DNA of 64,000 nucleotides from PZPK01 sp965230795 (GTDB lineage Bacteria; Pseudomonadota; Gammaproteobacteria; Pseudomonadales; Oleiphilaceae), in assembly GCA_965230795.1 (NCBI GenBank), contig OZ246020.1, positions 1,798,001-1,862,000 on the forward strand, read 5' to 3'. Each line of letters begins with the position of its first letter. The stretch's first letter is position 1. Positions 36,901 to 47,499 of this stretch are shown piece after piece. The translations under genes were made by a program, and so were the position numbers. The notes under the pieces are model-generated. The model was not told where the DNA came from and did no database searches. It saw only the letters and a list, made by a program, of their open reading frames with translations.

Positions 36901-38007
36901 GCCCGGGGAGGTTTCCGTCAGTGCGATTACCGGTTTTTCGTCAACACCTGACTCACTGACGCTTACTTGTATCGGTACGCCTGAAGTAAAGCTGGGGAAG
37001 TTAAAGCAGCCGTCAATGTCAGTTGTGGTAGCCTGGTCAGGAATAGCAGTCTGTGAGAGCAGAACGTCTCCAGCTACAGCACGACCATTTTTTAGAACGC
37101 ATCCCAGAATACCAAAAGGGATAACACCGCTTTCAACCTGGTAAACCGTTTGGTTGGCCTGATCCACATGCCAGAGCAGTTCGCCATCCCAAGCCAGACC
37201 TTTCGGATCTGAGCCTGGTGCGATAAATTGATTGAGAATGGAGCCGTCAGTTGGATCAACTCGATAAACCATCAAATCCTGTTGATCGGTAACCCAAAGA
37301 GCTTGTCCGTCCCAGGCAATGCCAAAAGGTCGTGCGTTGGTTACCGCAGGATTTACATCGTATGCAGGAAGCGATGAGGGTCCGGGTATTGTGTCGACAA
37401 TGGTGCCGTCCTCAGGCAGGACTTTGTTAATAGTGTTGCTTTGCCAGTCGACGATCCAGAAGAAGGTGCCATCAAATGTCATATCCGTAGGTGAGGGGAA
37501 TGCCAGTGCAGCCAAAGCGTTTTCTGATTCCAGGTTGTCGCCATCTACAGGGTCGATTTTGATAATGTCATCGGTAACCGGGCTGGCGTTCCAGAGGAAA
37601 TTCTCGGCGAAGGTCAGACCACCGCCGCCGCAATACTGACCCGCAGGTGTTGCGCTTGCACAGGTGCCAATAGGGTTGCCATCACTATTAATAGGTGGTG
37701 CGTCGGTGTCAGCAATGGGCAGGTTGAAGTCGCTATCGCCTGCGGAAAACAGGAGCGTAACCTCATCGGTGTCGTATACATCCTGTGGGTAAACGCGATA
37801 GATGCGGTCTGTGCCGAAATCTACAATCCACAAATAGCCATCATGGTAAGTAATACCTTGAGGAGTCGTGGGCGTTCTTCCATCACCACTGACATTGTTA
37901 ATGGTAAACGAAGTGACGATATCGCCGGGTGCTGCATGGGAAAAGATTGAGTAGGAAAATAACGATAGAAACACCCAGATGAGGGCGATCGTGTTTTTTC
38001 TAAGCAT
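30988..38007 (-). CDS. giant secreted protein with about 23 Ig-like (DUF5011-type) repeats and a C-terminal CBM6/35-like domain
   Basis: 2339 residues. An N-terminal Sec signal peptide (residues 1-25) is followed by NHL/beta-propeller-like repeats (YLWIVDFGTDRIY, FFWIVDWQSNTIN, ALWVTDQQD, LLWHVDQANQTVY; residues 50-292). A short carboxypeptidase-regulatory-like domain (about 295-352) comes next. Residues 358-2214 are about 23 repeats of about 80 residues with the core TDPGATASDxxDGDLTASI and YNVSDAAGNAATTVTR. The last 125 residues resemble a carbohydrate-binding module (IEAETATIGG start, GYIEYTF, TTWLDTATF). No sortase or outer-membrane anchor is seen. AGGTG is 5 bases before the ATG. A likely extracellular adhesin or matrix protein; the role is inference. 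Confidence 0.88.
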   Translation of the reverse strand: MLRKNTIALIWVFLSLFSYSIFSHAAPGDIVTSFTINNVSGDGRTPTTPQGITYHDGYLWIVDFGTDRIYRVYPQDVYDTDEVTLLFSAGDSDFNLPIADTDAPPINSDGNPIGTCASATPAGQYCGGGGLTFAENFLWNASPVTDDIIKIDPVDGDNLESENALAALAFPSPTDMTFDGTFFWIVDWQSNTINKVLPEDGTIVDTIPGPSSLPAYDVNPAVTNARPFGIAWDGQALWVTDQQDLMVYRVDPTDGSILNQFIAPGSDPKGLAWDGELLWHVDQANQTVYQVESGVIPFGILGCVLKNGRAVAGDVLLSQTAIPDQATTTDIDGCFNFPSFTSGVPIQVSVSESGVDEKPVIALTETSPGITDVTLIVGDTYSEPGYAATDTEDGDITASVIATPDVINVPALIDTSVPSPPEGYSVDYDVVDSAGNAADTVTRTVYVLAVDITAPVITLNGDNPLYVEQASVFTDPGATATDDRDGDISGDIVVTGSVNANIAGNYTLTYDVSDSTGNAATAVTRDVIVQDTTAPVITLTGANPLTLEKGDAFVDPGATALDNIDGNITASITASGSVTSNTVGSYVISYNVSDAAGNAAATVTRTVDVVDTTIPVITLLGSNPYNQELNTAFTDPGVTASDVPGEDLTASVVVSGSVDTSIAGTYTLTYDVTDTAGNAAVSVSRDVIVADTGAPSITLLGDNPLAQELGSPYTDPGATASDAIDGDLTASIVVGGDVVDPNTTGTYNVTYDVVDSASNPAPTQTRVVNVSDTTPPVITLTGAANILHDLGSTYTDAGATASDNTDGDITAGIVVGGDTVDINTAGIYTITYNVNDAAGNAAAPVTRVVDVADRTAPVITLIGANPLNHEVGTIFNDPGATAADDINGDITANIGVTGAVNANTIGTYTLNYNVSDASGNAATTVTRTVNVVDTGAPAITLNGDNPILHELQTAFTDPGATANDAADGDLTASIVVTGSVDANTAGTYTLTYDVTDSQSNPAPTVTRDVIVADRTAPTITLIGADPINHEQGTAYTDPGASANDIIDGDLSGSIVVTGTVDSNTTGTYTLSYNVSDAAGNAATTVTRDVIVSDTTAPVITLSGANPLSHEVDTVFVDPGATASDNIDGDISGSIGVTGSVNASTIGSYTLTYNVQDSSGNAATTVTRTVNVVDTGAPSITLLGTDPILHELQTPFTDPGATASDAADGDLTASIVVTGSVDPNIAGTYTLSYDVTDSQSNPAPTVTRDVIVADRTAPAITLTGSDPFNVELGGTFTDPGATASDVIDGDLSASIVVTGSVNTSVSGSYVLNYNVSDAAGNAATTVTRTVIVADTTPPVITLTGSNPVNHEVNTIYTDAGATASDNTDGDISGNINVTGSVNASVIGTYILTYNVSDSSGNAATSVTRTVNVADTGAPTITITGSNPVNHEINTAYVDAGATAEDAVDGNITGSIVTVNNVNDAVAGSYTVTYDVTDSQGNPAAQKVRTVNVNDFTAPVITLNGSATVNIQQGSSYTDAGATASDNVDGDLTASIITNGTVDPNTAGTYIISYDVTDAAGNAATQATRTVIVADTTAPVITLIGSNPVNHEQGTVYSDPGASAVDNIDGDLSASITVSGFVDANVAGTYTLSYNVSDAAGNNATTVTRDVIVADTIVPVITLIGSDPINHEQGSVFTDPGASASDTFDGDISASIVVTGTVDSNTAGTYTLSFNVSDAAGNAATTVTRDVIVADTIAPVITLTGSDPINHEQGTAFTDPGATANDSLDGDLTASIIVTGSVNINVSGTYTLSYNVSDAAGNNATTVTRDVIVADTTAPVITRTGSATINHEQGTSYTDAGATASDNIDGDLTASIVQGGSVNVNTAGSYVITYDVSDAAGNAATQVTRTVNVSDTTIPVITLSGANPINHQQGTAFTDPGAGAADNIDGDISGSIVVSGSVNVNVAGTYTLSYNVSDAAGNNAVTVTRDVIVADTQAPVITLIGTNPINHDQGTTFTDPGATASDVADGDLSGSIVVTGSVDTNTAGTYTLSYNVSDAAGNNATTVTRDVIVADISAPVITLTGSDPINQEQGTTFTDPGATATDTLDGDLSASIVVTGSVDINTSGTYTLSYDVSDAAGNNATTVTRDVIVADTIAPTITLLGDASVDHPIGELFSDPGVTATDSFDGDITGSVVTSGSLDVNTEGTYVLSYDVSDAAGNNATTVTRTINVVTPVTVNIEAETATIGGAHTVSAVNAGFSGSGYIEHSGEGYIEYTFSAFAVTYDLTVRYAWDIGDRPLEVILNGVSQGTISFPATGSPTTWLDTATFAIIPQSGTNTLRLQTTGSSGANVDLLTVTPQ
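31366..36936 (-). repeat. tandem coding repeats of about 240 bp in the giant protein gene
   Basis: About 23 consecutive copies, of which 22 are regular and the one nearest the N-terminus is divergent. Neighbouring units near the C-terminal end are the most alike (for example NHEQGTxFTDPGATA with DAAGNNATTVTRDVIVAD), so recent expansion or gene conversion was probably at that end. Two repeat types alternate in the middle: DSQSNPAPTVTRDVIVADRT versus DAAGNAATTVTRTVNVVDTG. Confidence 0.9.
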
Positions 38008-38250
38008 GTAACACCTGACCTTTAGACGATTAACAAGCGTGATTCGCTGGCTGTGTTCTTATATTAGAAGTAATGAGGTTAATCGTCAGAAGTTTAAATG
38101 AAGGTCGGGTATTTATGCTGATAACTGGTGCTCAAAAGGACGGTGCGTTCTTAGGTTTGTGCAAACTATCGTTAAACGCTGTCTTTGGAAGAAGGCATGA
38201 ATCGAAGAAAGGGCCAAAAAAGAAATATTTTGTTTTTTTTATTGCAGGTG

Positions 38251-38278
38251 TTGACCTAAAAAATAGTCGCCGTATAAT
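38251..38278 (+). promoter_or_regulatory. rRNA operon promoter
   Basis: TTGACC (38251-38256) and TATAAT (38273-38278), 16 bases apart, followed by the GC-rich discriminator GCGCCTCGC. A T-rich run just upstream (38228-38242) could be an UP element. Strong promoter with a GC discriminator fits stringent control of rRNA transcription. Confidence 0.85.
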
Positions 38279-38335
38279 ACGCGCCTCGCTTGAGGGAACG
38301 AAGACGTTTCTCAGGCACCGATCTTTAAAAATTGA

Positions 38336-40091
<1,756 letters not shown>

Positions 40092-40280
40092 TTAATGGCT
40101 AAAGAGCGAAAAAGGGCATAGGCCCGAAGCGCCTGGAAGTTTGTGAAAACAAATCGAAGGGTTGTGAAGTGCTTTTTGTCTGTATCGAGGCGGCTTTGAG
40201 AAGAGCGAGGGAGCGTACATCAAGTACGTGACCGAGTGATGAGCAAACCAACGAAGAGGCAGGCGAAAAGAACGAGCAAG

Positions 40281-40357
<77 letters not shown>

Positions 40358-40372
40358 GATTTCCTTATTACT

Positions 40373-40422
40373 TTGTTAAGTTGTTCGTCGTTTAGCAGGC
40401 TAAACGTCCTCACAACTTGCCT
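40373..40422 (+). repeat. rrn spacer block A (hairpin variant 1)
   Basis: Flanks TTGTTAAGTTGTTCGTCG and CCTCACAACTTGCCT surround the hairpin CGTTTAGC-AG-GCTAAACG at 40389-40406. A second block with the same flanks but a different hairpin is at 40732-40788. Confidence 0.7.
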
Positions 40423-40464
40423 CGTACTAAGAAAATCAAAAAGTTCTAACGTAGCTTCAGTAAT

Positions 40465-40540
40465 GGGGCTATAGCTCAGCTGGGAGAGCGCCTGCCTTGC
40501 ACGCAGGAGGTCGGCAGTTCGATCCTGCCTAGCTCCACCA
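40465..40540 (+). tRNA. alaT: tRNA-Ala (TGC)
   Basis: 76 nt including CCA. GGGGCTATAGCTCAGCTGGG start, anticodon loop CTTGCAC (TGC), T-loop GTTCGATCC, acceptor ending AGCTCCACCA. Typical partner of tRNA-Ile in rrn spacers. Confidence 0.98.
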
Positions 40541-40565
40541 ATTACTGAGTAAGCTACATGAACGA

Positions 40566-40716
40566 AGCTCAGCTGGGGTGAAACCTGGTCACGAAGTGAC
40601 ACGAAACGTGTTTCGTGAAGGTTGAGCGCCTGAAGGCGAAGCCGAAAGGCTGGGGCACGGAGTGTGCGCTGTGCGGAGCACAGAGGTCGGCAGTTCGATT
40701 CTGCCTGGCTCCACCA
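40566..40716 (+). pseudogene. degenerate tRNA-Ala copy with hairpin insertions
   Basis: Downstream of the intact tRNA-Ala is a second sequence with its D-stem (AGCTCAGCTGGGG ... GAGCGCCTG) and its T arm and CCA end (GAGGTCGGCAGTTCGATT, then CTGCCTGGCTCCACCA). The D loop holds about 47 inserted bases and the anticodon arm is replaced by about 50 bases. Both inserts are chains of short perfect hairpins, for example CACGAA-ACGTGT-TTCGTG, AGCC-GAAA-GGCT and CTGTGC-GGA-GCACAG. The 5' acceptor strand is gone, so it cannot be a functional tRNA. Confidence 0.8.
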
Positions 40717-40731
40717 ATTTTGCGTTATGCG

Positions 40732-40788
40732 TTGTTAAGTTGTTCGTCGTGTATAGATAATACACTTCCTCACACCTTACCTTGCCTG
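40732..40788 (+). repeat. rrn spacer block B (hairpin variant 2)
   Basis: Shares TTGTTAAGTTGTTCGTCG and the CCTCACA...TTGCCT right flank with block A, but the central hairpin is GTGTAT-AGATA-ATACAC (40749-40765) rather than CGTTTAGC-AG-GCTAAACG. Confidence 0.7.
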
Positions 40789-40904
40789 ACTCAAAATTCG
40801 AACCCTGGACGACACAGCTGCTTAAACGCTTGGATGTTCTGGTATCAGTTCATAACTAAGTCTACTTTCTTAAGTTGATTTAGTTCTGATCTGAAGATCG
40901 GAAA

Positions 40905-40916
40905 GCTCTTTAACAA
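40905..40916 (+). promoter_or_regulatory. boxA antitermination signal before 23S
   Basis: GCTCTTTAACAA matches the ribosomal boxA consensus, bound by NusB/S10 to keep RNA polymerase resistant to Rho across the operon. A small GATC/GATC hairpin with TGAA loop stands just before it. Confidence 0.85.
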
Positions 40917-41111
40917 TTTGGTAAGTGATAGTGACGTTGTTTGTATTGATGAGATACATACAACTCATTGCTAAGTAAGACTGATCATTCATTATCAGCG
41001 AATGATCAGGATTGAGGATAACAATTGAGATTCATATCAAGCGTTATCCGGCGAAACGTTACGATTGGTCGTGTATAGCCGAGAATCCGGGATGGGAAAG
41101 GTCGTCCTGGG

Positions 41112-44014
<2,903 letters not shown>

Positions 44015-44033
<19 letters not shown>

Positions 44034-44255
44034 TGGTGGTGAAGACGAGTCGTAATGAACCGGATGACGGATATGAATCGAATCCGACTTACTAGCAATC
44101 ACTTGCTGAATGTTAAAGACAAACAGTTTTAGTGTTGATGTTAAATGACATCAATACAGAGGAATTACGTCCCTGTAGCGAACGCCAGCCGCGACATCCG
44201 TGTCGCGTCCGAAATCGCTCAAGGTGATACTAAATCACCTTGCGGGACACGATTT
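44015..44255 (+). other. 23S to 5S spacer with hairpins
   Basis: After the processing stem the spacer carries CGCGACA-TCCG-TGTCGCG (44190-44207) and AAGGTGAT-ACTAA-ATCACCTT (44221-44241). The second is enclosed by CGAAATCG (44210-44217) and CGATTTCG (44250-44257), so the nested structure abuts the 5S 5' end. No gene. Confidence 0.65.
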
Positions 44256-44373
44256 CGCCTGACGACCATAGAGCTTTGGAACCACCTGATCCCATCCCGA
44301 ACTCAGAAGTGAAACGAAGCATCGCCGATGGTAGTGTGGGAGGTCCCATGTGAGAGTAGGTCATCGTCAGGCT
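44256..44373 (+). rRNA. rrf: 5S ribosomal RNA
   Basis: About 118 bases. CGCCTGACGACC pairs with GGTCATCGTCAGGC at the other end; the conserved CCGAACTCAGAAGTGAAAC and GATGGTAGTGTGGG blocks are present. Confidence 0.97.
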
Positions 44374-44383
44374 TTAAATAAAC

Positions 44384-44412
44384 AAGGCTCGCCAAATGGC
44401 GGGCCTTTTTTA
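44384..44412 (+). terminator. rrn operon terminator
   Basis: AAGGCTCGCC-AAAT-GGCGGGCCTT stem followed by TTTTT, 10 bases after the 5S end. Confidence 0.9.
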
Positions 44413-44441
44413 TTTACAGTGCGAAAATGTTGCTATGCTCA

Positions 44442-44537
44442 CATGGCGAGAGTAGGGTGAGCAGGGACTTCGAGCAGCGTGCTGCGAGCCTGCGAACGGC
44501 TGTCAGCTGTGCTGACAGACCGGGCCATCGTCAGGCT
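44442..44537 (+). pseudogene. 5S rRNA 3'-end fragment interrupted by hairpins, copy 1
   Basis: CATGGCGAGAGTAGGG corresponds to the 5S CATGTGAGAGTAGG segment, and GCCATCGTCAGGCTT to the 5S 3' end that normally follows directly. Between them lie about 67 bases with hairpins GCAGC-GT-GCTGC (44474-44485) and CTGTCAGC-TGT-GCTGACAG (44500-44518). No 5' half of 5S precedes it. Confidence 0.65.
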
Positions 44538-44635
44538 TAAAACAGAATTCCCTGGTACTAGCGCATTGGGGGATTTTTTTTACCTGAAAATAGTGACCTC
44601 GATTTCATTCCCGATGAAATTCTACCTCCCCCGTC

Positions 44636-44754
44636 CATGGGGTCGTACTCGGAGGAGAGGAGGGTAAAGACCGTTGCCCGCAGGGCATTGAAAGCATCGT
44701 TTTTAAAGGGATGAGCGTGAGCCTATGGGCGAAGGGCCGGACCATCGTCAGGCT
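44636..44754 (+). pseudogene. 5S rRNA 3'-end fragment interrupted by hairpins, copy 2
   Basis: Ends in CCATCGTCAGGCT (44742-44754), the exact 5S 3' end. A GAGAGGAGGG segment at about 44655 may be the decayed GAGAGTAGG. Hairpins include TGCCC-GCA-GGGCA (44675-44687). The left boundary is uncertain. Confidence 0.45.
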
Positions 44755-45047
44755 ATGTCATTGGAAAATCATCGCCAAGCCATATCTCCCTCCAGCATTA
44801 GCTTCGGTATCCGGTATTACGATCATTTACATTTCAAAAGTTCGTAAAAATGTACACTAAGCTCTGCGATTGAGTATTCGATTCGCCGCATGAAGCAGGT
44901 CACTTTTTTGGTGTGCTCTCGGTCACGGCAATTTGACAATCGAAAGGGTATAGTTTCAAAACTAAACAAAGAACAACAAAAATGAAATAAATTAAATGCT
45001 TTGCCGAACTAAAAATCATTTGGAAATAGAGCAGTTAGTCCTAAGGT

Positions 45048-45944
45048 ATGGGAAATCGGTTGAACAAATTAGTATTACTAAGCTGCGTGGCTGTAGCGAC
45101 AAACGTATTTGCAGAGCTGAAACCTCTGGCAGATGACGAGCTTGGAGAATACTCTGGCCAGGCAGCGGTAGCATTTGATGTAGATCAGATCGGAACCAAC
45201 AGTTACACCCGTGTTACTTTGGGTATGGAAGCCGATTTGCAGATGAACATAGATACCCTAGAAGCCGGGCGTTATACCAAAGCAGGTGAGACGCTTGATG
45301 CAGATATTCAAATTTCCAATCTTGGTTTTGGTTCAATATCTACAGACGCTAGCAAAATACAGCTGGATGGCCAAACTTATGCGGTCAACGATATCGTACC
45401 CTTCGAGTTAAATGACCCTTATTTTGAAATTGCTCAAAATGATTCCAATGAATTGACAGGTTTCAGACTGGGATTTGGAGAAGCCAGAGGACAATTATCC
45501 GGAGATTTTCAAAGTCTCTCGGGGAATGTTGAAGTGGAGATTACCGATTTCTTTGGCGATGAGTATCAGTCATCGTTACTCGACGCTTCAGGCAATGCAG
45601 ATAATTCTCGAGCACGTTATTTTGGTGTTGCTAATACTGATGCGGGTGGAGTTACTGATTGTAGCTCAGGCTTTTATTGCTATGATCTTGCAGATTACAA
45701 AACGCTGGATATCGGAGAGCTTAATAAATCTACTGGCCAAGTTGATTATACCAATGATTTCTTTATTTCTTTCCAAAAAGAAGCGACCCAGTGGTCTACC
45801 AGCGATGGTTCAATCGAAGCCGGCTTAGGTGCTTTTATTAATCTTCCTACTTCAATGCAGATTGATATGAATACGGGTACCAATGCCTCGGGTACTGATC
45901 GCGTGCGTACTGAATACATTGATCGCGGAAACGGGCTGTTCTAA
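45048..45944 (+). CDS. secreted protein of unknown function
   Basis: 298 residues with a Sec signal peptide (LNKLVLLSCVAVATNVFA, residues 5-22). The mature start KPLADDELGEYSGQAAVAFD is like a family of exported proteins common in Alcanivorax, Marinobacter and Pseudomonas that begin with a LxDxELxxxSGQ motif and have beta-rich bodies. I believe this is the DUF6160-like group but cannot confirm. Two Cys (CSSGFYC) lie near residue 205. AAGG nearly touches the ATG, so a TTG start four codons later is possible. Surface or pilus-related roles are conceivable only by inference. Confidence 0.7.
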   Translation: MGNRLNKLVLLSCVAVATNVFAELKPLADDELGEYSGQAAVAFDVDQIGTNSYTRVTLGMEADLQMNIDTLEAGRYTKAGETLDADIQISNLGFGSISTDASKIQLDGQTYAVNDIVPFELNDPYFEIAQNDSNELTGFRLGFGEARGQLSGDFQSLSGNVEVEITDFFGDEYQSSLLDASGNADNSRARYFGVANTDAGGVTDCSSGFYCYDLADYKTLDIGELNKSTGQVDYTNDFFISFQKEATQWSTSDGSIEAGLGAFINLPTSMQIDMNTGTNASGTDRVRTEYIDRGNGLF

Positions 45945-46053
45945 ACGGAAATATCTGCAGTCCAAACAGTTTTTTCTCTGGCACAGCATGCGATAGATAG
46001 GTCAACTTTCCAAATCAAATCACGTATCATCTTGTCCATGGATGGAGAGGTGA

Positions 46054-47496
46054 ATGAATTCTATTTTTTGGCATGACTACGAAACTTTTGGCGCAGATCC
46101 TCAAAAAGATCGACCAGCCCAGTTTGCAGGTGTAAGGACGGATCTTGATCTAAATATTATTGAAGATCCCGTTACTTTCTATTGTCGCCCCTCAGAAGAT
46201 TACCTACCAGCTCCGGAAGCGTGTCTAGTTACTGGAATTACGCCACAGCACGCGCAGCGAGAAGGCCTAGCAGAAACAGAGTTTGCTGAACGTATTAATA
46301 GTATTTTTTCTGCGCCGGGAACCTGTGTTGCTGGATACAACAGCATCCGCTTTGACGACGAGGTGAGTAGAAACCTCTTCTACCGTAATTTTATAGATCC
46401 TTATTCTCGAGAATGGAAAAACGGAAATTCCCGGTGGGATATTATTGATGTAATGCGGATGTGTCATGCTCTGCGTCCCGAGTCAATTAACTGGCCTCAG
46501 GAAAACGGGCAAACTAGTTTTCGGCTGGAAAAACTAACAGAAGCAAACGGTATAACTCATGAATCGGCTCACGATGCAATGTCGGATGTCTATGCCACGA
46601 TTGAATTGGCAAAGTTACTGAAGCTAAAGCAGCCAAAACTATACGACTATGCATACGTACATCGCGATAAAAACAGATTGAGCGAGCTTTTCGATTTCAA
46701 CTCAAAAAAACCGTTATTGCATTTCTCTTCAAAATACCCCGCTAGCAAAGGCTGCTGCGCATTGGTTGTTCCCCTGTTGCAGCATCCTGGTAACAAGAAT
46801 GGTCGTATTGTTTGGGATCTGCGTCTTGATCCCCGTCTTTTGTTTGAACTGGATGTGGAGGAGATCAGGAGACGTCTTTATTCGCCTTCTAGTCTGTTAG
46901 CAGAGAACGAAACAAGGCCTGCGTTAAAGACTATTCACGTAAACAAGTGTCCTATGATTGTGAACGCCTCTTCCATAAAACTGATACCTGAAGAAGCTAG
47001 ACACGAGTGGGAGCTTGATTTGGATAAGATGAACGCCCACCTGACATGGTTGCGATCACAAACCGGTTTGGAGGATAAGCTTAGAGAAGTATTCTCAACA
47101 ACTGTTTCCGAAAATGAAGCCCGTGATCCCGACCTGATGATTTACTCCGGGGGCTTTTTCTCGCCTCATGACCGATCACAAATGGAGATTATACGCACCT
47201 CCGGGCCTGAAGAATTAGCTGAAACAGAGTTTCAATTTCAGGATTCCCGCTTGCCCGAAATGTTGTTTAGATACAGAGCCCGTAATTATCCTCATAGTTT
47301 GAGCGAAGAGGAGCAGGAAGCTTGGAGCAGACATTGTTATGAGCGTTTACTTGGTGAAGGTGGCGAGTTTTTGACCTTCAAACAGCTCGCGGACCGCATC
47401 AATCAAATTGAAACATCACCTTCGTGTACGGAACGAGATCGAACGATACTGTTCGATCTCAAGCTGTATGCGGAATCAATTATTCCCTACTGTTAG
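46054..47496 (+). CDS. sbcB: exodeoxyribonuclease I
   Basis: 480-residue 3'-5' single-strand exonuclease involved in recombination and mismatch repair. The DEDDh catalytic residues can be seen: HDYETFG (D and E, residues 5-11), YNSIRFDDEVSR (about 98-109) and ESAHDAMSDV (about 171-180). SH3-like and C-terminal domains follow, with the family length (E. coli 475). GGAGAGGTGA precedes the ATG. It ends 3 bases before the convergent protease stop, leaving no room for a terminator between. Confidence 0.97.
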   Translation: MNSIFWHDYETFGADPQKDRPAQFAGVRTDLDLNIIEDPVTFYCRPSEDYLPAPEACLVTGITPQHAQREGLAETEFAERINSIFSAPGTCVAGYNSIRFDDEVSRNLFYRNFIDPYSREWKNGNSRWDIIDVMRMCHALRPESINWPQENGQTSFRLEKLTEANGITHESAHDAMSDVYATIELAKLLKLKQPKLYDYAYVHRDKNRLSELFDFNSKKPLLHFSSKYPASKGCCALVVPLLQHPGNKNGRIVWDLRLDPRLLFELDVEEIRRRLYSPSSLLAENETRPALKTIHVNKCPMIVNASSIKLIPEEARHEWELDLDKMNAHLTWLRSQTGLEDKLREVFSTTVSENEARDPDLMIYSGGFFSPHDRSQMEIIRTSGPEELAETEFQFQDSRLPEMLFRYRARNYPHSLSEEEQEAWSRHCYERLLGEGGEFLTFKQLADRINQIETSPSCTERDRTILFDLKLYAESIIPYC

Positions 47497-47499
47497 TAG

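Larger units (their letters stand above)
44413..45047 (+). other. post-rrn region with degraded 5S 3'-end fragments and hairpins
   Basis: 635 bases without a supported gene. The first part (to about 44756) contains two extra copies of the 5S 3' terminus CCATCGTCAGGCT at 44525-44537 and 44742-44754, each preceded by hairpin-rich sequence. The rest leads to the next gene and includes a TAGTTT-CA-AAACTA palindrome at 44951-44964 that could be an operator. A 62-codon frame at 44479 has no support. Confidence 0.6.

Noticed and set aside
31366..36936. Regular repeats that could be mistaken for a CRISPR array
   Set aside because: Unit is 240 bp, in frame, and encodes Ig-like domains; no short identical repeats with unique spacers.
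40566..40716. Group I or archaeal-type intron in tRNA-Ala
   Set aside because: The 5' acceptor strand and anticodon are missing and there is no intron core; a hairpin-filled pseudogene fits better.
40615..40878. 87-codon frame in the rrn spacer
   Set aside because: Runs across the tRNA-Ala pseudogene and spacer hairpins; no coding features.
44479..44667. 62-codon frame after 5S
   Set aside because: Covers the degraded 5S fragments; no support.
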